Below, piece after piece: positions 1-7,360 of a stretch of 64,000 bases of DNA. Location: NCBI GenBank assembly GCA_963735085.1, contig CAVTJP010000005.1, positions 2,294,001 to 2,358,000 on the forward strand, written 5' to 3'. This DNA comes from DATJGR01 sp963735085. GTDB taxonomy: Bacteria > Pseudomonadota > Gammaproteobacteria > Pseudomonadales > Azotimanducaceae. Within the stretch, counting starts at the first letter, position 1; each line of letters opens with the position of its first letter. Position numbers and translations under genes: made by a program. The notes under the pieces are model-generated. The model saw only the letters and a program-made list of their open reading frames with translations, made no database searches and was not told the origin of the DNA.

Positions 1-1013
1 TCAGCCAGTTCCTGAACGGTGGTTCGAACCAGCGTTGTGGTCACGCCCATATTGAATCCCCACGCGAACATTGCAACGTAGAACAGCCACAACTCGGGTT
101 TGGTCCACAGCAAACCGAGGATCGCGACGCGCGTGACCTGCATCAGCAGAAACAGACGACCCGGCTGAAACAGCGGCATGAATCGCAGCAGGATGACGTT
201 CGAACCGATGCTGCCGGTCGTGAATATCATCATCACCGCCGCAAAGAACGCCGCGTCGCCGTGATAGACCTGCTTGACGATGAACGGGATCGCGACGATG
301 TACGCGCCGGCATTGACCAGCGACGATGCGAAATTGAGGCCGATGATGTTGCGGATCAGCGGTATCCGCCACGTCGCCTTGATGCCCGCCAACAAGTCGG
401 GCCGGCCGCGGCCGGGTGCGGGCGGCATCGGCGGCATCCGCTGGGCTGCACCCGCGCCGACCGCAAAGCATGCCGCCTGCAGCAGCAATACGACGATCAG
501 ACCGAGTTCATCGAGGCGACCGCCGAGCCACACACCGCACAATCCTGCCAGAGAAGTCACGATCGTCATCATCGTTACGGTGCGTTGAATGTCGGTCCGC
601 GCCACCCGGCTGAGAATCGATTGGCGCGCTGGATCGGTGATCGCCTGCATCGAAGACACCGCGATGCCAAATGCAATCACCACCCAGAACGACAAAAGTC
701 CGCGATACACCATCGCGGCGATCAACAGCGATGGCACCGCGATCGCAATATGCATACTGATCAGCACACGTCGCCCGTCGGTGCGATCGGCGAGTACGCC
801 GCCGATCAGCAGAACCAGCAGCCCCGGCATCTCGATCAGCGCGCGGCCGAAACCGACTCGATCGGCCGGCGTCTGTAGCACGCCGACCATCAGCCACGTG
901 ATCAGAAATCCCTGCAGGCTCATCGCAGCCAGCCACAGGCTGGAACTGGTCAGATACCAGGGAAACGCCGAGCGCGGTACGTTGATCGACGCTGCGGGGG
1001 GTCGCGGGGGCAT
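1..1013 (-). CDS. MFS transporter, 3' end outside the window
   Basis: Major facilitator superfamily transporter, probably a proton-driven exporter in the inner membrane. Read from an ATG at 1013 the frame stays open for 337 residues to the window edge, so the C-terminus is missing. The translation has repeated hydrophobic segments. It also has the loop 2-3 signature of MFS carriers, GGVLADRTDGRR, around residue 72, which is the GxxxDRxGRR motif. The overall pattern resembles the EntS/MFS_3 group. The substrate cannot be read from the sequence. It is divergent from the LLM oxidoreductase, with about 70 bases between the two starts, so the promoters probably share that gap. Confidence 0.8.
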   Translation of the reverse strand, partial: MPPRPPAASINVPRSAFPWYLTSSSLWLAAMSLQGFLITWLMVGVLQTPADRVGFGRALIEMPGLLVLLIGGVLADRTDGRRVLISMHIAIAVPSLLIAAMVYRGLLSFWVVIAFGIAVSSMQAITDPARQSILSRVARTDIQRTVTMMTIVTSLAGLCGVWLGGRLDELGLIVVLLLQAACFAVGAGAAQRMPPMPPAPGRGRPDLLAGIKATWRIPLIRNIIGLNFASSLVNAGAYIVAIPFIVKQVYHGDAAFFAAVMMIFTTGSIGSNVILLRFMPLFQPGRLFLLMQVTRVAILGLLWTKPELWLFYVAMFAWGFNMGVTTTLVRTTVQELA

Positions 1014-1083
1014 ACGGCGTTTCGTTGTTAAAAATCGATCATACCGATAGTCTCGGGTGCCAGCGAAAAGGTGAGACAAGCCG

Positions 1084-1956
1084 ATGACGATGCGAATGGG
1101 AGTGACGGTAGCGTTCAATCACACGACGAGGCCCGATTACATCGCGGCTGCTGCGCGTTTCATCGAAGAAGCGGGCTTTCATTCGTTGTGGGTGCCCGAA
1201 CACGTATTGTTTTTCCCGGATTATGCGTCGCGTTATCCGTATGCCGATGACGGCCGGGTGCCCGGCAACCCTGAAGGCGTACTCGATCCATTCACGGCGC
1301 TGACGTTTGCCGCGGCGCACACGCAGCGCCTGCGTCTGGGTACCGGTATCTGTCTGGTGCCGCAGCGGCAACCGGTGTACACCGCAAAGATGGTTGCCGA
1401 TGTCGATTACCTTTCCGGCGGCCGCGTCGATTTCGGCGTCGGTATCGGCTGGCTTGCTGAAGAGTTCCAGGCGTTGGGTATGGATTTCCACGCGCGGGCA
1501 CGCCGCTGCGCCGAATACATCGATGCAATGAAGGCGCTGTGGGCCGACGGTGTGTCGGCGTTTTCCGGTGAGACGGTCCAGTTGGCGCCGTGTCACTTCA
1601 ACCCAAAACCCGTTCAGAAGCCGCATCCGCCGATCTATTTTGGCGGCGAGAGCAAGGCGGCGTTGACGCGTGTCGCGATACAGGGCAACGGTTGGTACGG
1701 CTTCGATCTCGATCCCGCCGGCGTCCGCGAACGGCTGATCGTGCTCGATGGCCTGCTGGCAGAAGCGGGCCGCACCCGCGCCGACATCGACATCTGTGTT
1801 TGCCCGAATCGACACACGATCACCGGCGACGGCGTGAAGGCATATCGTGACGCCGGCGTGTCTCAACTCATCGCGCCACTGTTCGCCCGCAAGCTCGACG
1901 ATCTGAAGCGGCGGGCAGACCGACTGCTGGCAACCGTAGGTACGCCTGCGTCATAG
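1084..1956 (+). CDS. LLM class F420-dependent-type oxidoreductase
   Basis: Bacterial luciferase-like monooxygenase fold, 290 aa, the usual size for single-domain members. The N-terminus MRMGVTVAFN, the block SLWVPEHV near residue 37, and the glycine-rich stretch GRVDFGVGIGWL near residue 115 are typical of the F420-type subgroup (TIGR03619-like). These enzymes use a reduced deazaflavin or FMN to oxidise or reduce small organics; the substrate is unknown. Three in-frame ATGs lie at 1084, 1090 and 1096. The first was chosen because an AGGTGAG ribosome site lies about seven bases before it. Proteobacteria often lack F420, so FMN use is possible. Confidence 0.85.
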   Translation: MTMRMGVTVAFNHTTRPDYIAAAARFIEEAGFHSLWVPEHVLFFPDYASRYPYADDGRVPGNPEGVLDPFTALTFAAAHTQRLRLGTGICLVPQRQPVYTAKMVADVDYLSGGRVDFGVGIGWLAEEFQALGMDFHARARRCAEYIDAMKALWADGVSAFSGETVQLAPCHFNPKPVQKPHPPIYFGGESKAALTRVAIQGNGWYGFDLDPAGVRERLIVLDGLLAEAGRTRADIDICVCPNRHTITGDGVKAYRDAGVSQLIAPLFARKLDDLKRRADRLLATVGTPAS

Positions 1957-2078
1957 CCCGGTCCGTTGGGTGTCCAAGCGTGGATTACGAGCCCTTACAT
2001 CCGTAACAACCGTGGCACATACAGCGGTTCACCGGAGCGCCGAGAATCGAGTCGTGTTCAATTTTAGGAGGCTCGGAA

Positions 2079-2387
2079 ATGCTTGTGGGCCGCCGTGACG
2101 AAGGATCGAAAACCTGGTTCCGTGCCGAGCGTGTGTTTCACACCAACGGCAGATGGTACTTTCACACGCGTGAGGGCATCGACGTAGGCCCGTACGAGTC
2201 GCAACTCGAAGCTGAAATCGAAGCGGGGATGCTGAAGGAACTGATCAAAAACAGCCTCGTGCGGGGTGAATCGCTGACGGTACTGCGGGACTTCATTCTC
2301 GAATCCTTCACCCTCGGTCGCCCGCTGAACGTCATGGTTGCCGATAACGCCGAACACATCGTCATGAGCCCGCCCGCAGGCGACTGA
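2079..2387 (+). CDS. DUF6316-like family protein
   Basis: Small soluble protein of 102 aa. The early block KTWFRAERVFHTNGRWYF and the TREGIDVGPY stretch match what I recall of the DUF6316 family of gammaproteobacteria, whose function is not known. The start is well supported by a strong AGGAGG ribosome site directly upstream (about 2066-2071). It sits alone between the LLM oxidoreductase and ileS. There is no signal peptide, membrane segment or catalytic motif. The family name is from memory of the sequence pattern. Confidence 0.7.
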   Translation: MLVGRRDEGSKTWFRAERVFHTNGRWYFHTREGIDVGPYESQLEAEIEAGMLKELIKNSLVRGESLTVLRDFILESFTLGRPLNVMVADNAEHIVMSPPAGD

Positions 2388-2436
2388 TTGTCGCGCCCGT
2401 GAACGCGGGTTACGTGAAAACTCGGGAAGCGGGGCA

Positions 2437-2442
2437 TAGAAT
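2437..2442 (+). promoter_or_regulatory. Possible -10 box for ileS
   Basis: TAGAAT at 2437-2442 within CATAGAATGCG, 35 bases before the ileS start, looks like a sigma-70 -10 element. A weak TGAAAA lies 16 bases upstream. No T-box leader is visible. This is a pattern call only. Confidence 0.3.
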
Positions 2443-2477
2443 GCGCCCTCGCTTGATCACCGTACAACAGCACCACC

Positions 2478-5400
2478 ATGGCGGAACCCGCTGAAGCGCC
2501 CTCCGGCGCATTCGACTTCGTCGCAATGGAACACGCGATTCTGGATTTCTGGCGTCGCGACGAACTGTTCCGCAAATCGCTCGAGCACACCAGCGACAAG
2601 AAGCCGTACATCTTCTACGACGGCCCGCCGTTTGCGACCGGGCTGCCTCACCATGGCCATATCGTCGCCTCGACACTGAAAGATGTCGTGCCGCGCTATT
2701 GGACGATGAAGGGCCGCTATGTGCTGCGGCGCTTTGGCTGGGACTGCCACGGCTTGCCGATCGAGCACGAGATCGACAAACAACTGGGCGCCTCGGCTTC
2801 AGAGGTCGTCGCACAACTCGGCGTCGCGGGCTACAACGCCGAGTGCCGCAAGATCGTGCAGCGTTACGTCGCGCAGTGGCGCCATACCATTACCCGCCTC
2901 GGCCGCTGGGTCGATTTCGACAACGACTACAAGACGATGGACGTGTCGTACATGGAGTCGGTCTGGTGGGTAGTCCGGCAGTTGTGGGACAAAGGTCTGG
3001 TCTATCAAGGCGTCAAGGTGATGCCGATCTCGACCGAGCTTGGCACCGTATTGTCGAATTTCGAGGCCACGTCGAACTATCAGGACGTGCAGGACCCGGC
3101 GATCACGGTGCTGCTGAAGCTGCGCGACGAGGATGCCTATCTGGCGATCTGGACAACCACGCCGTGGACCTTGCCGTCGAACCTTGCCGTCTGTGTCGGT
3201 CCCGATATTACGTATGCGAAAGTGCGTGACCGACAGCGCAACGTCGTCTTTTATCTGGCAGAAACGCGTCTGGAAGCCTACCAGGCAGCGCACGAACTGG
3301 AGGTACTGGGCAGTTGTCTGGGCCAGGACCTGGTGGGCCGCTCATACGAGCCGCTGTTCCCGTATTTTGCTGACCAGCGCGCCAAAGGGGCGTTCGTCGT
3401 GGTGATGGACGACTACGTCAGCACTGAATCGGGTACCGGGCTCGTCCATCAGGCGCCGGCGTTCGGCGAAGACGACTACCGCATCGCGAAGGCCTCCGGC
3501 ATCGATGCGTTTGCGTGTCCAGTTACGCTGAACGGCACTTTTACCGACGAGGTGTCCGATTACGCAGGCCGCTATGTCAAGGAAGCCGACAAGGACATCA
3601 TCAAGCACCTCAAGGAGACCGGCGCGCTGTACGAACAGGGGGTGCTGCAGCACAGCTACCCGTTCTGCTACCGCTCCGATACGCCGCTGATCTATCGCGC
3701 GATTCCATCCTGGTACGTGCGCGTTACCGAGATCATCGATGATCTGCTGGCGGCGAACGAACAGATCCGCTGGATTCCCGAGCACATCAAGCACGGTCGC
3801 TTCGGCAACTGGCTCAAAGGGGCAATCGACTGGTCCATCTCGCGTAACCGGATCTGGGGGACGCCGCTGCCGATCTGGGTCAACGATGTGACGGGCAAGA
3901 CGCTCTGCATCGGCTCGCTGGACGAACTGGAAGCGTACACCGGCCAACGCGTTGCAGATTTGCACCGCGAATACGTCGATCCGCTGACGTTTACGCTGAA
4001 TGGCGAAGACGGCACCTATCGACGCGTCGAGGAAGTGCTGGACTGCTGGTTCGAATCGGGCTCGATGCCGTATGCGCAATTGCACTATCCGTTCGAAAAT
4101 CAGGCGGTCTTCGAGGCGGGCTTCCCCGCCGAATTCATTGCCGAGGGTCTCGACCAGACGCGCGGCTGGTTCTATACGTTGATCGTGTTGTCGGCCGCGC
4201 TGCACAAAAAGCCCGCGTTCAAGAATGCGATCGTCAACGGCATGGTGATCGCCGAAGACGGCCGCAAGATGTCGAAGCGGCTGCGCAACTACACGCCGCC
4301 AGACGAATTGATGGATATGTATGGCGCGGATGCACTGCGGCTGTATCTGATCAACTCGGGCCTGGTGCGCGGCGAGGAGCAGCGTTTCGCGGACAGCGGC
4401 GTGAAGGACATGACGCGCCGTACGCTGCTGCCCTGGTACAACGCATTCCAGTTCCTGATGACGTACGCGACGATCGATGGTTGGTCGCCGGACAAAGGTC
4501 TGCATTACGGCAGCAACATCCTCGATCAGTGGATCCTGTCGCGGCTGCAGAGCGTCGAGAAGGACATCGATCAGGAGATGCGCAAGTACCGGCTCTACAA
4601 CGTGGTACCGCGACTGCTCGAATTCATCGAGGATCTGACCAACGGTTACATTCGTCTTAACCGGGACCGGTTCTGGGGTCAGGACATCACTGCCGACAAG
4701 ATCGCTGCATACAGCACGCTGTATACCGTGATCGAGGAATTGACGATGCTGATGGCGCCGTTCACGCCGTTTCTGGCCGAGCATCTGTACCAGGAGTTGG
4801 CGAAGCTGACCGGCCGCGCTGCACCGAAGCCGTCATCTGTGCATCTGTGCTCGTATCCGGACCCGGATGAATCGTTGATTCAGCCGCGCCTCGAAGAAGC
4901 CGTCAGCCGCATGCAGCAGGTCATTCTGTTAGGCCGCCAGCGCCGTGAGGAAGTCAAAATCAATCTGCGCAAACCGATGCGCTGTTTGACGATCGTGCAT
5001 CGGGATGGGGATCTGCTGGACGAACTGCGTGCGCTGGAACCGTTCATTCGTCGGGAATTGAACGTCAAACGCGTGGCTTACGACCGTGACGAGGACAAAT
5101 ATACTCGCCTGTACGCCAGACCTAATTTTCCGGTGCTAGGCAAGCGGCTCGGCAAGCGCATGAAGCAATTCGCCTCGCAAATCGAACAGCTGGATCGCAC
5201 GCAGATCGAAGCGTTGCAGGAATCCGGTCGCGTCACGATCGACGGCGAAACGTTTGATGGCGAAGAGATCCAGGTTCTGCGTGAAGCCAAGGCCGGCACT
5301 CAGACAGTTTCGAACCGCTTCATTTCGATAGATCTCGACTGCGCGCTCGATGAAGAACTGCTCGCTGAGGGTTTCGCACGTGAAGCCGTCAATCGAATTC

Positions 5401-5627
5401 AGCGCAGTCGTAAGGAGGTGGGCCTGAATGTCGCCGATCGCATCACCGTGATCTACCAAGGTGCGGCCCCGGTCGAAGCAGCGCTCGAGCAGTTCGCCGA
5501 GTATGTTGCCGGCGAGACGCTGGCGACACGTTTTGAACGAGGCGATCCGGGCAGTGCCGGATTCGCCACGACGATCGACGGTCACGCGTTCAGCTATCGC
5601 ATCGACGTGTCGGCGTCCGGAAAATAA
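2478..5627 (+). CDS. ileS: Isoleucine--tRNA ligase, type 2 (eukaryote-like)
   Basis: Charges tRNA-Ile with isoleucine in the cytoplasm; class I synthetase of 1049 aa. The HIGH motif appears as PHHGHI near residue 58 and the KMSKS loop as KMSKRLRNY near residue 600. The editing (CP1) domain lies between them. The context PPFATGLPHHGH and DCHGLPIEHEID is that of the IleRS2 (eukaryotic/archaeal-like) lineage rather than the usual IleRS1 of gammaproteobacteria. IleRS2 enzymes are known for low sensitivity to mupirocin. The C-terminus lacks an obvious zinc finger of the IleRS1 kind. It is monocistronic. Whether a second ileS exists elsewhere cannot be seen. Confidence 0.96.
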   Translation: MAEPAEAPSGAFDFVAMEHAILDFWRRDELFRKSLEHTSDKKPYIFYDGPPFATGLPHHGHIVASTLKDVVPRYWTMKGRYVLRRFGWDCHGLPIEHEIDKQLGASASEVVAQLGVAGYNAECRKIVQRYVAQWRHTITRLGRWVDFDNDYKTMDVSYMESVWWVVRQLWDKGLVYQGVKVMPISTELGTVLSNFEATSNYQDVQDPAITVLLKLRDEDAYLAIWTTTPWTLPSNLAVCVGPDITYAKVRDRQRNVVFYLAETRLEAYQAAHELEVLGSCLGQDLVGRSYEPLFPYFADQRAKGAFVVVMDDYVSTESGTGLVHQAPAFGEDDYRIAKASGIDAFACPVTLNGTFTDEVSDYAGRYVKEADKDIIKHLKETGALYEQGVLQHSYPFCYRSDTPLIYRAIPSWYVRVTEIIDDLLAANEQIRWIPEHIKHGRFGNWLKGAIDWSISRNRIWGTPLPIWVNDVTGKTLCIGSLDELEAYTGQRVADLHREYVDPLTFTLNGEDGTYRRVEEVLDCWFESGSMPYAQLHYPFENQAVFEAGFPAEFIAEGLDQTRGWFYTLIVLSAALHKKPAFKNAIVNGMVIAEDGRKMSKRLRNYTPPDELMDMYGADALRLYLINSGLVRGEEQRFADSGVKDMTRRTLLPWYNAFQFLMTYATIDGWSPDKGLHYGSNILDQWILSRLQSVEKDIDQEMRKYRLYNVVPRLLEFIEDLTNGYIRLNRDRFWGQDITADKIAAYSTLYTVIEELTMLMAPFTPFLAEHLYQELAKLTGRAAPKPSSVHLCSYPDPDESLIQPRLEEAVSRMQQVILLGRQRREEVKINLRKPMRCLTIVHRDGDLLDELRALEPFIRRELNVKRVAYDRDEDKYTRLYARPNFPVLGKRLGKRMKQFASQIEQLDRTQIEALQESGRVTIDGETFDGEEIQVLREAKAGTQTVSNRFISIDLDCALDEELLAEGFAREAVNRIQRSRKEVGLNVADRITVIYQGAAPVEAALEQFAEYVAGETLATRFERGDPGSAGFATTIDGHAFSYRIDVSASGK

Positions 5628-5643
5628 AGCGCGGAAAAGAAAA

Positions 5644-5662
5644 AGGCCGCTCAATGCGGCCT
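5644..5662 (-). terminator. Hairpin, rho-independent terminator on the minus strand
   Basis: Arms AGGCCGC and GCGGCCT enclose a TCAAT loop, a perfect 7-bp stem. Read on the minus strand the stem is followed by TTTTTCTTTTC, the form of an intrinsic terminator. It lies between the convergent ends of ileS and the small secreted-protein gene and may stop transcription from both sides. Confidence 0.7.
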
Positions 5663-5873
5663 AAGCTGCGCCGAATGTTCAGCGCGATGTCTCTAGATCT
5701 CTCCCTCCTCCTAGCGGAGCGGATATCAGCAGAATCGATACCGTGTGTCAACTCGGATGTGTCCGAGTCTGGAAAAATTGTCCGACACTAACGCTTCTGC
5801 TGGGCCGCGAAAAAATTGAGGCTGCGGGGTAGCGGGACGAAACCCAGCGCAGCCTCGAGGGGGGATCTGCGGA

Positions 5874-6206
5874 CTACTGTTTGAGTGTTGCTACTGCGGC
5901 TGGCAGTGCAGCTTCATCGACATTGACGGCGAGCACCTGGCCGTTCTGCTTGGCGCGGCAGGTCACCGGAACCTGTTTGATCGGGCTGGTCTCTTCACGC
6001 GAGGACACGCTGAATTCGAAATCCCGGTACCGCGCCGAGGACTTGATCTTCGTGATACGGAAATCCGCTTGCGCTGCCGTCAGTCCAAGGCGTTCTGCGG
6101 CGGCCGCCTTGCAGCTGTCCATGGACGCCGAGTACGCGTCCGCATTTGCGTTTACGCCGAGCAGAACGAACATAGTTGCGACGAACGAGGTGAGGACGGT
6201 CTTCAT
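5874..6206 (-). CDS. Small exported hypothetical protein
   Basis: A 110-aa protein with a clear Sec signal peptide: MKTVL, a hydrophobic stretch, then cleavage after NANA near residue 22. The mature part has two cysteines (around residues 32 and 82) that could form a disulfide in the periplasm. I do not recognise the family. It is divergent from the LysR-type gene at 6314, and a palindrome at 6239-6253 lies in the shared upstream region, so the LysR regulator may control it. Confidence 0.7.
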   Translation of the reverse strand: MKTVLTSFVATMFVLLGVNANADAYSASMDSCKAAAAERLGLTAAQADFRITKIKSSARYRDFEFSVSSREETSPIKQVPVTCRAKQNGQVLAVNVDEAALPAAVATLKQ

Positions 6207-6238
6207 GCGATCTCCAGAGCGTTGGGTTGCAACGCGAT

Positions 6239-6253
6239 GTTACTTTGAGTAAC
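6239..6253. promoter_or_regulatory. Dyad with LysR T-N11-A pattern
   Basis: GTTACTTTGAGTAAC is a perfect 6-bp dyad with a 3-base centre. It contains the T-N11-A pattern bound by LysR-family regulators (T6240, A6252). It lies 33 bases upstream of the minus-strand secreted-protein start and 61 bases upstream of the LysR gene. That is the usual place for an autoregulatory and divergent-target site. This is inference from sequence and position. Confidence 0.4.
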
Positions 6254-6313
6254 ACTCTGTGCAAGCGTCAATAACGCACCACGGCGGCGCAGAATTGCAC
6301 CGGGGACGAATCG

Positions 6314-7231
6314 ATGTCGACGATGGACTGGGATGATCTCAAAGTGTTCACTGCGGTTGCACACCGCGGGTCTGTCCGCGGCGCGGCCCGTCAGTTGGGC
6401 GTTCACCATTCCACCGTGGCACGGCGTTTGGATCATTTCGAAAAACGCCTTGGCACCCCCATGTTCAACCGCACACCCGACGGCTTGACGTTGTCGGCCG
6501 ATGGGCAAATCGTGCTGCTTCGGGCCGAGCAGGTTGAAACTGAAATCGATGCGATTGAGCGGGTGCTGGTGGGGCGCGACCAGCGGCTGCAGGGGCGCGT
6601 TCGCGTCACGTTCCCCGAACCGGGCGGCACCGGATTTCTGATGCGCGATCTGGGTCGTTTCGTCGACGCACATCCGGATATCTCGCTGGATTTCGTTGCC
6701 TCGCACGAGGCGCTCAGCCTGACGCGCGGCGAAGCCGACATTGCTGTTCGCGCAACGGATGCGCCGCCGGAGCACCTTGTCGGGCGCCGGTTGGGACGCT
6801 ACGCGGTGGCGGTATATGCAAGCAGCGATTATCTGATCTCGCATGATCCGGCCGGTGCGCCGCTGTTGTGCAACTGGATCGATTGCGGAGCGGGTCGACC
6901 CATCAGCGAAGCGCTGCGATTGGCCACCTTTCCCGAGATACCGTCTCGCGCGCGCAGTCCGAGCGCGTCGTTGCAACTCGCAGCCGTCGAGGCGGGTGTC
7001 GGCCTGGCTGCGCTGCCATGTGCGCTCGGCGATACGCATCCTGAATTCAGACGCCTCAGTGATCCTGTCATCGCGCAGGAGATCTGGGTACTGACGCATC
7101 CCGACTTGCGCAGTGCAGCGCGCGTACGCGCCGTCACGGCGTGCATCGTCGAATCGTTCCAGCGAAATGAGAATCTGTTGCTCGGTCGTGCCGCCTGGCG
7201 AGACGCGACCGTAAAATTGAAGCGGGCCTGA
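6314..7231 (+). CDS. LysR family transcriptional regulator
   Basis: 305 aa. The N-terminal winged helix-turn-helix (residues about 5-64) reads DLKVFTAVAHRGSVRGAARQ followed by HHSTVARRLDHFEKRLG, the standard LysR DNA-binding domain. The remainder is a periplasmic-binding-protein-like effector domain (about 92-290). LysR proteins activate or repress neighbouring genes in response to a small ligand. Candidates here are the divergent secreted protein, via the dyad at 6239, and the rhamnosidase/nitrile hydratase genes that start 130 bases downstream on the same strand. The ligand is unknown. Confidence 0.9.
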   Translation: MSTMDWDDLKVFTAVAHRGSVRGAARQLGVHHSTVARRLDHFEKRLGTPMFNRTPDGLTLSADGQIVLLRAEQVETEIDAIERVLVGRDQRLQGRVRVTFPEPGGTGFLMRDLGRFVDAHPDISLDFVASHEALSLTRGEADIAVRATDAPPEHLVGRRLGRYAVAVYASSDYLISHDPAGAPLLCNWIDCGAGRPISEALRLATFPEIPSRARSPSASLQLAAVEAGVGLAALPCALGDTHPEFRRLSDPVIAQEIWVLTHPDLRSAARVRAVTACIVESFQRNENLLLGRAAWRDATVKLKRA

Positions 7232-7360
7232 ATTTAGCGGCAGGTGTGCGCGACCAGATTGTCGTGATTTGGCGGCACTGTGTGCGAAACTCGGAATGCG
7301 TCAGGATTTGCGGCGCACTACACTAGCCCGCGAAACTCGGAACACGACGTGGGACGGCTG

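Noticed and set aside
3342..4784. 480-codon minus-strand frame within ileS
   Set aside because: Lies wholly inside the well-supported ileS gene and has no domain.
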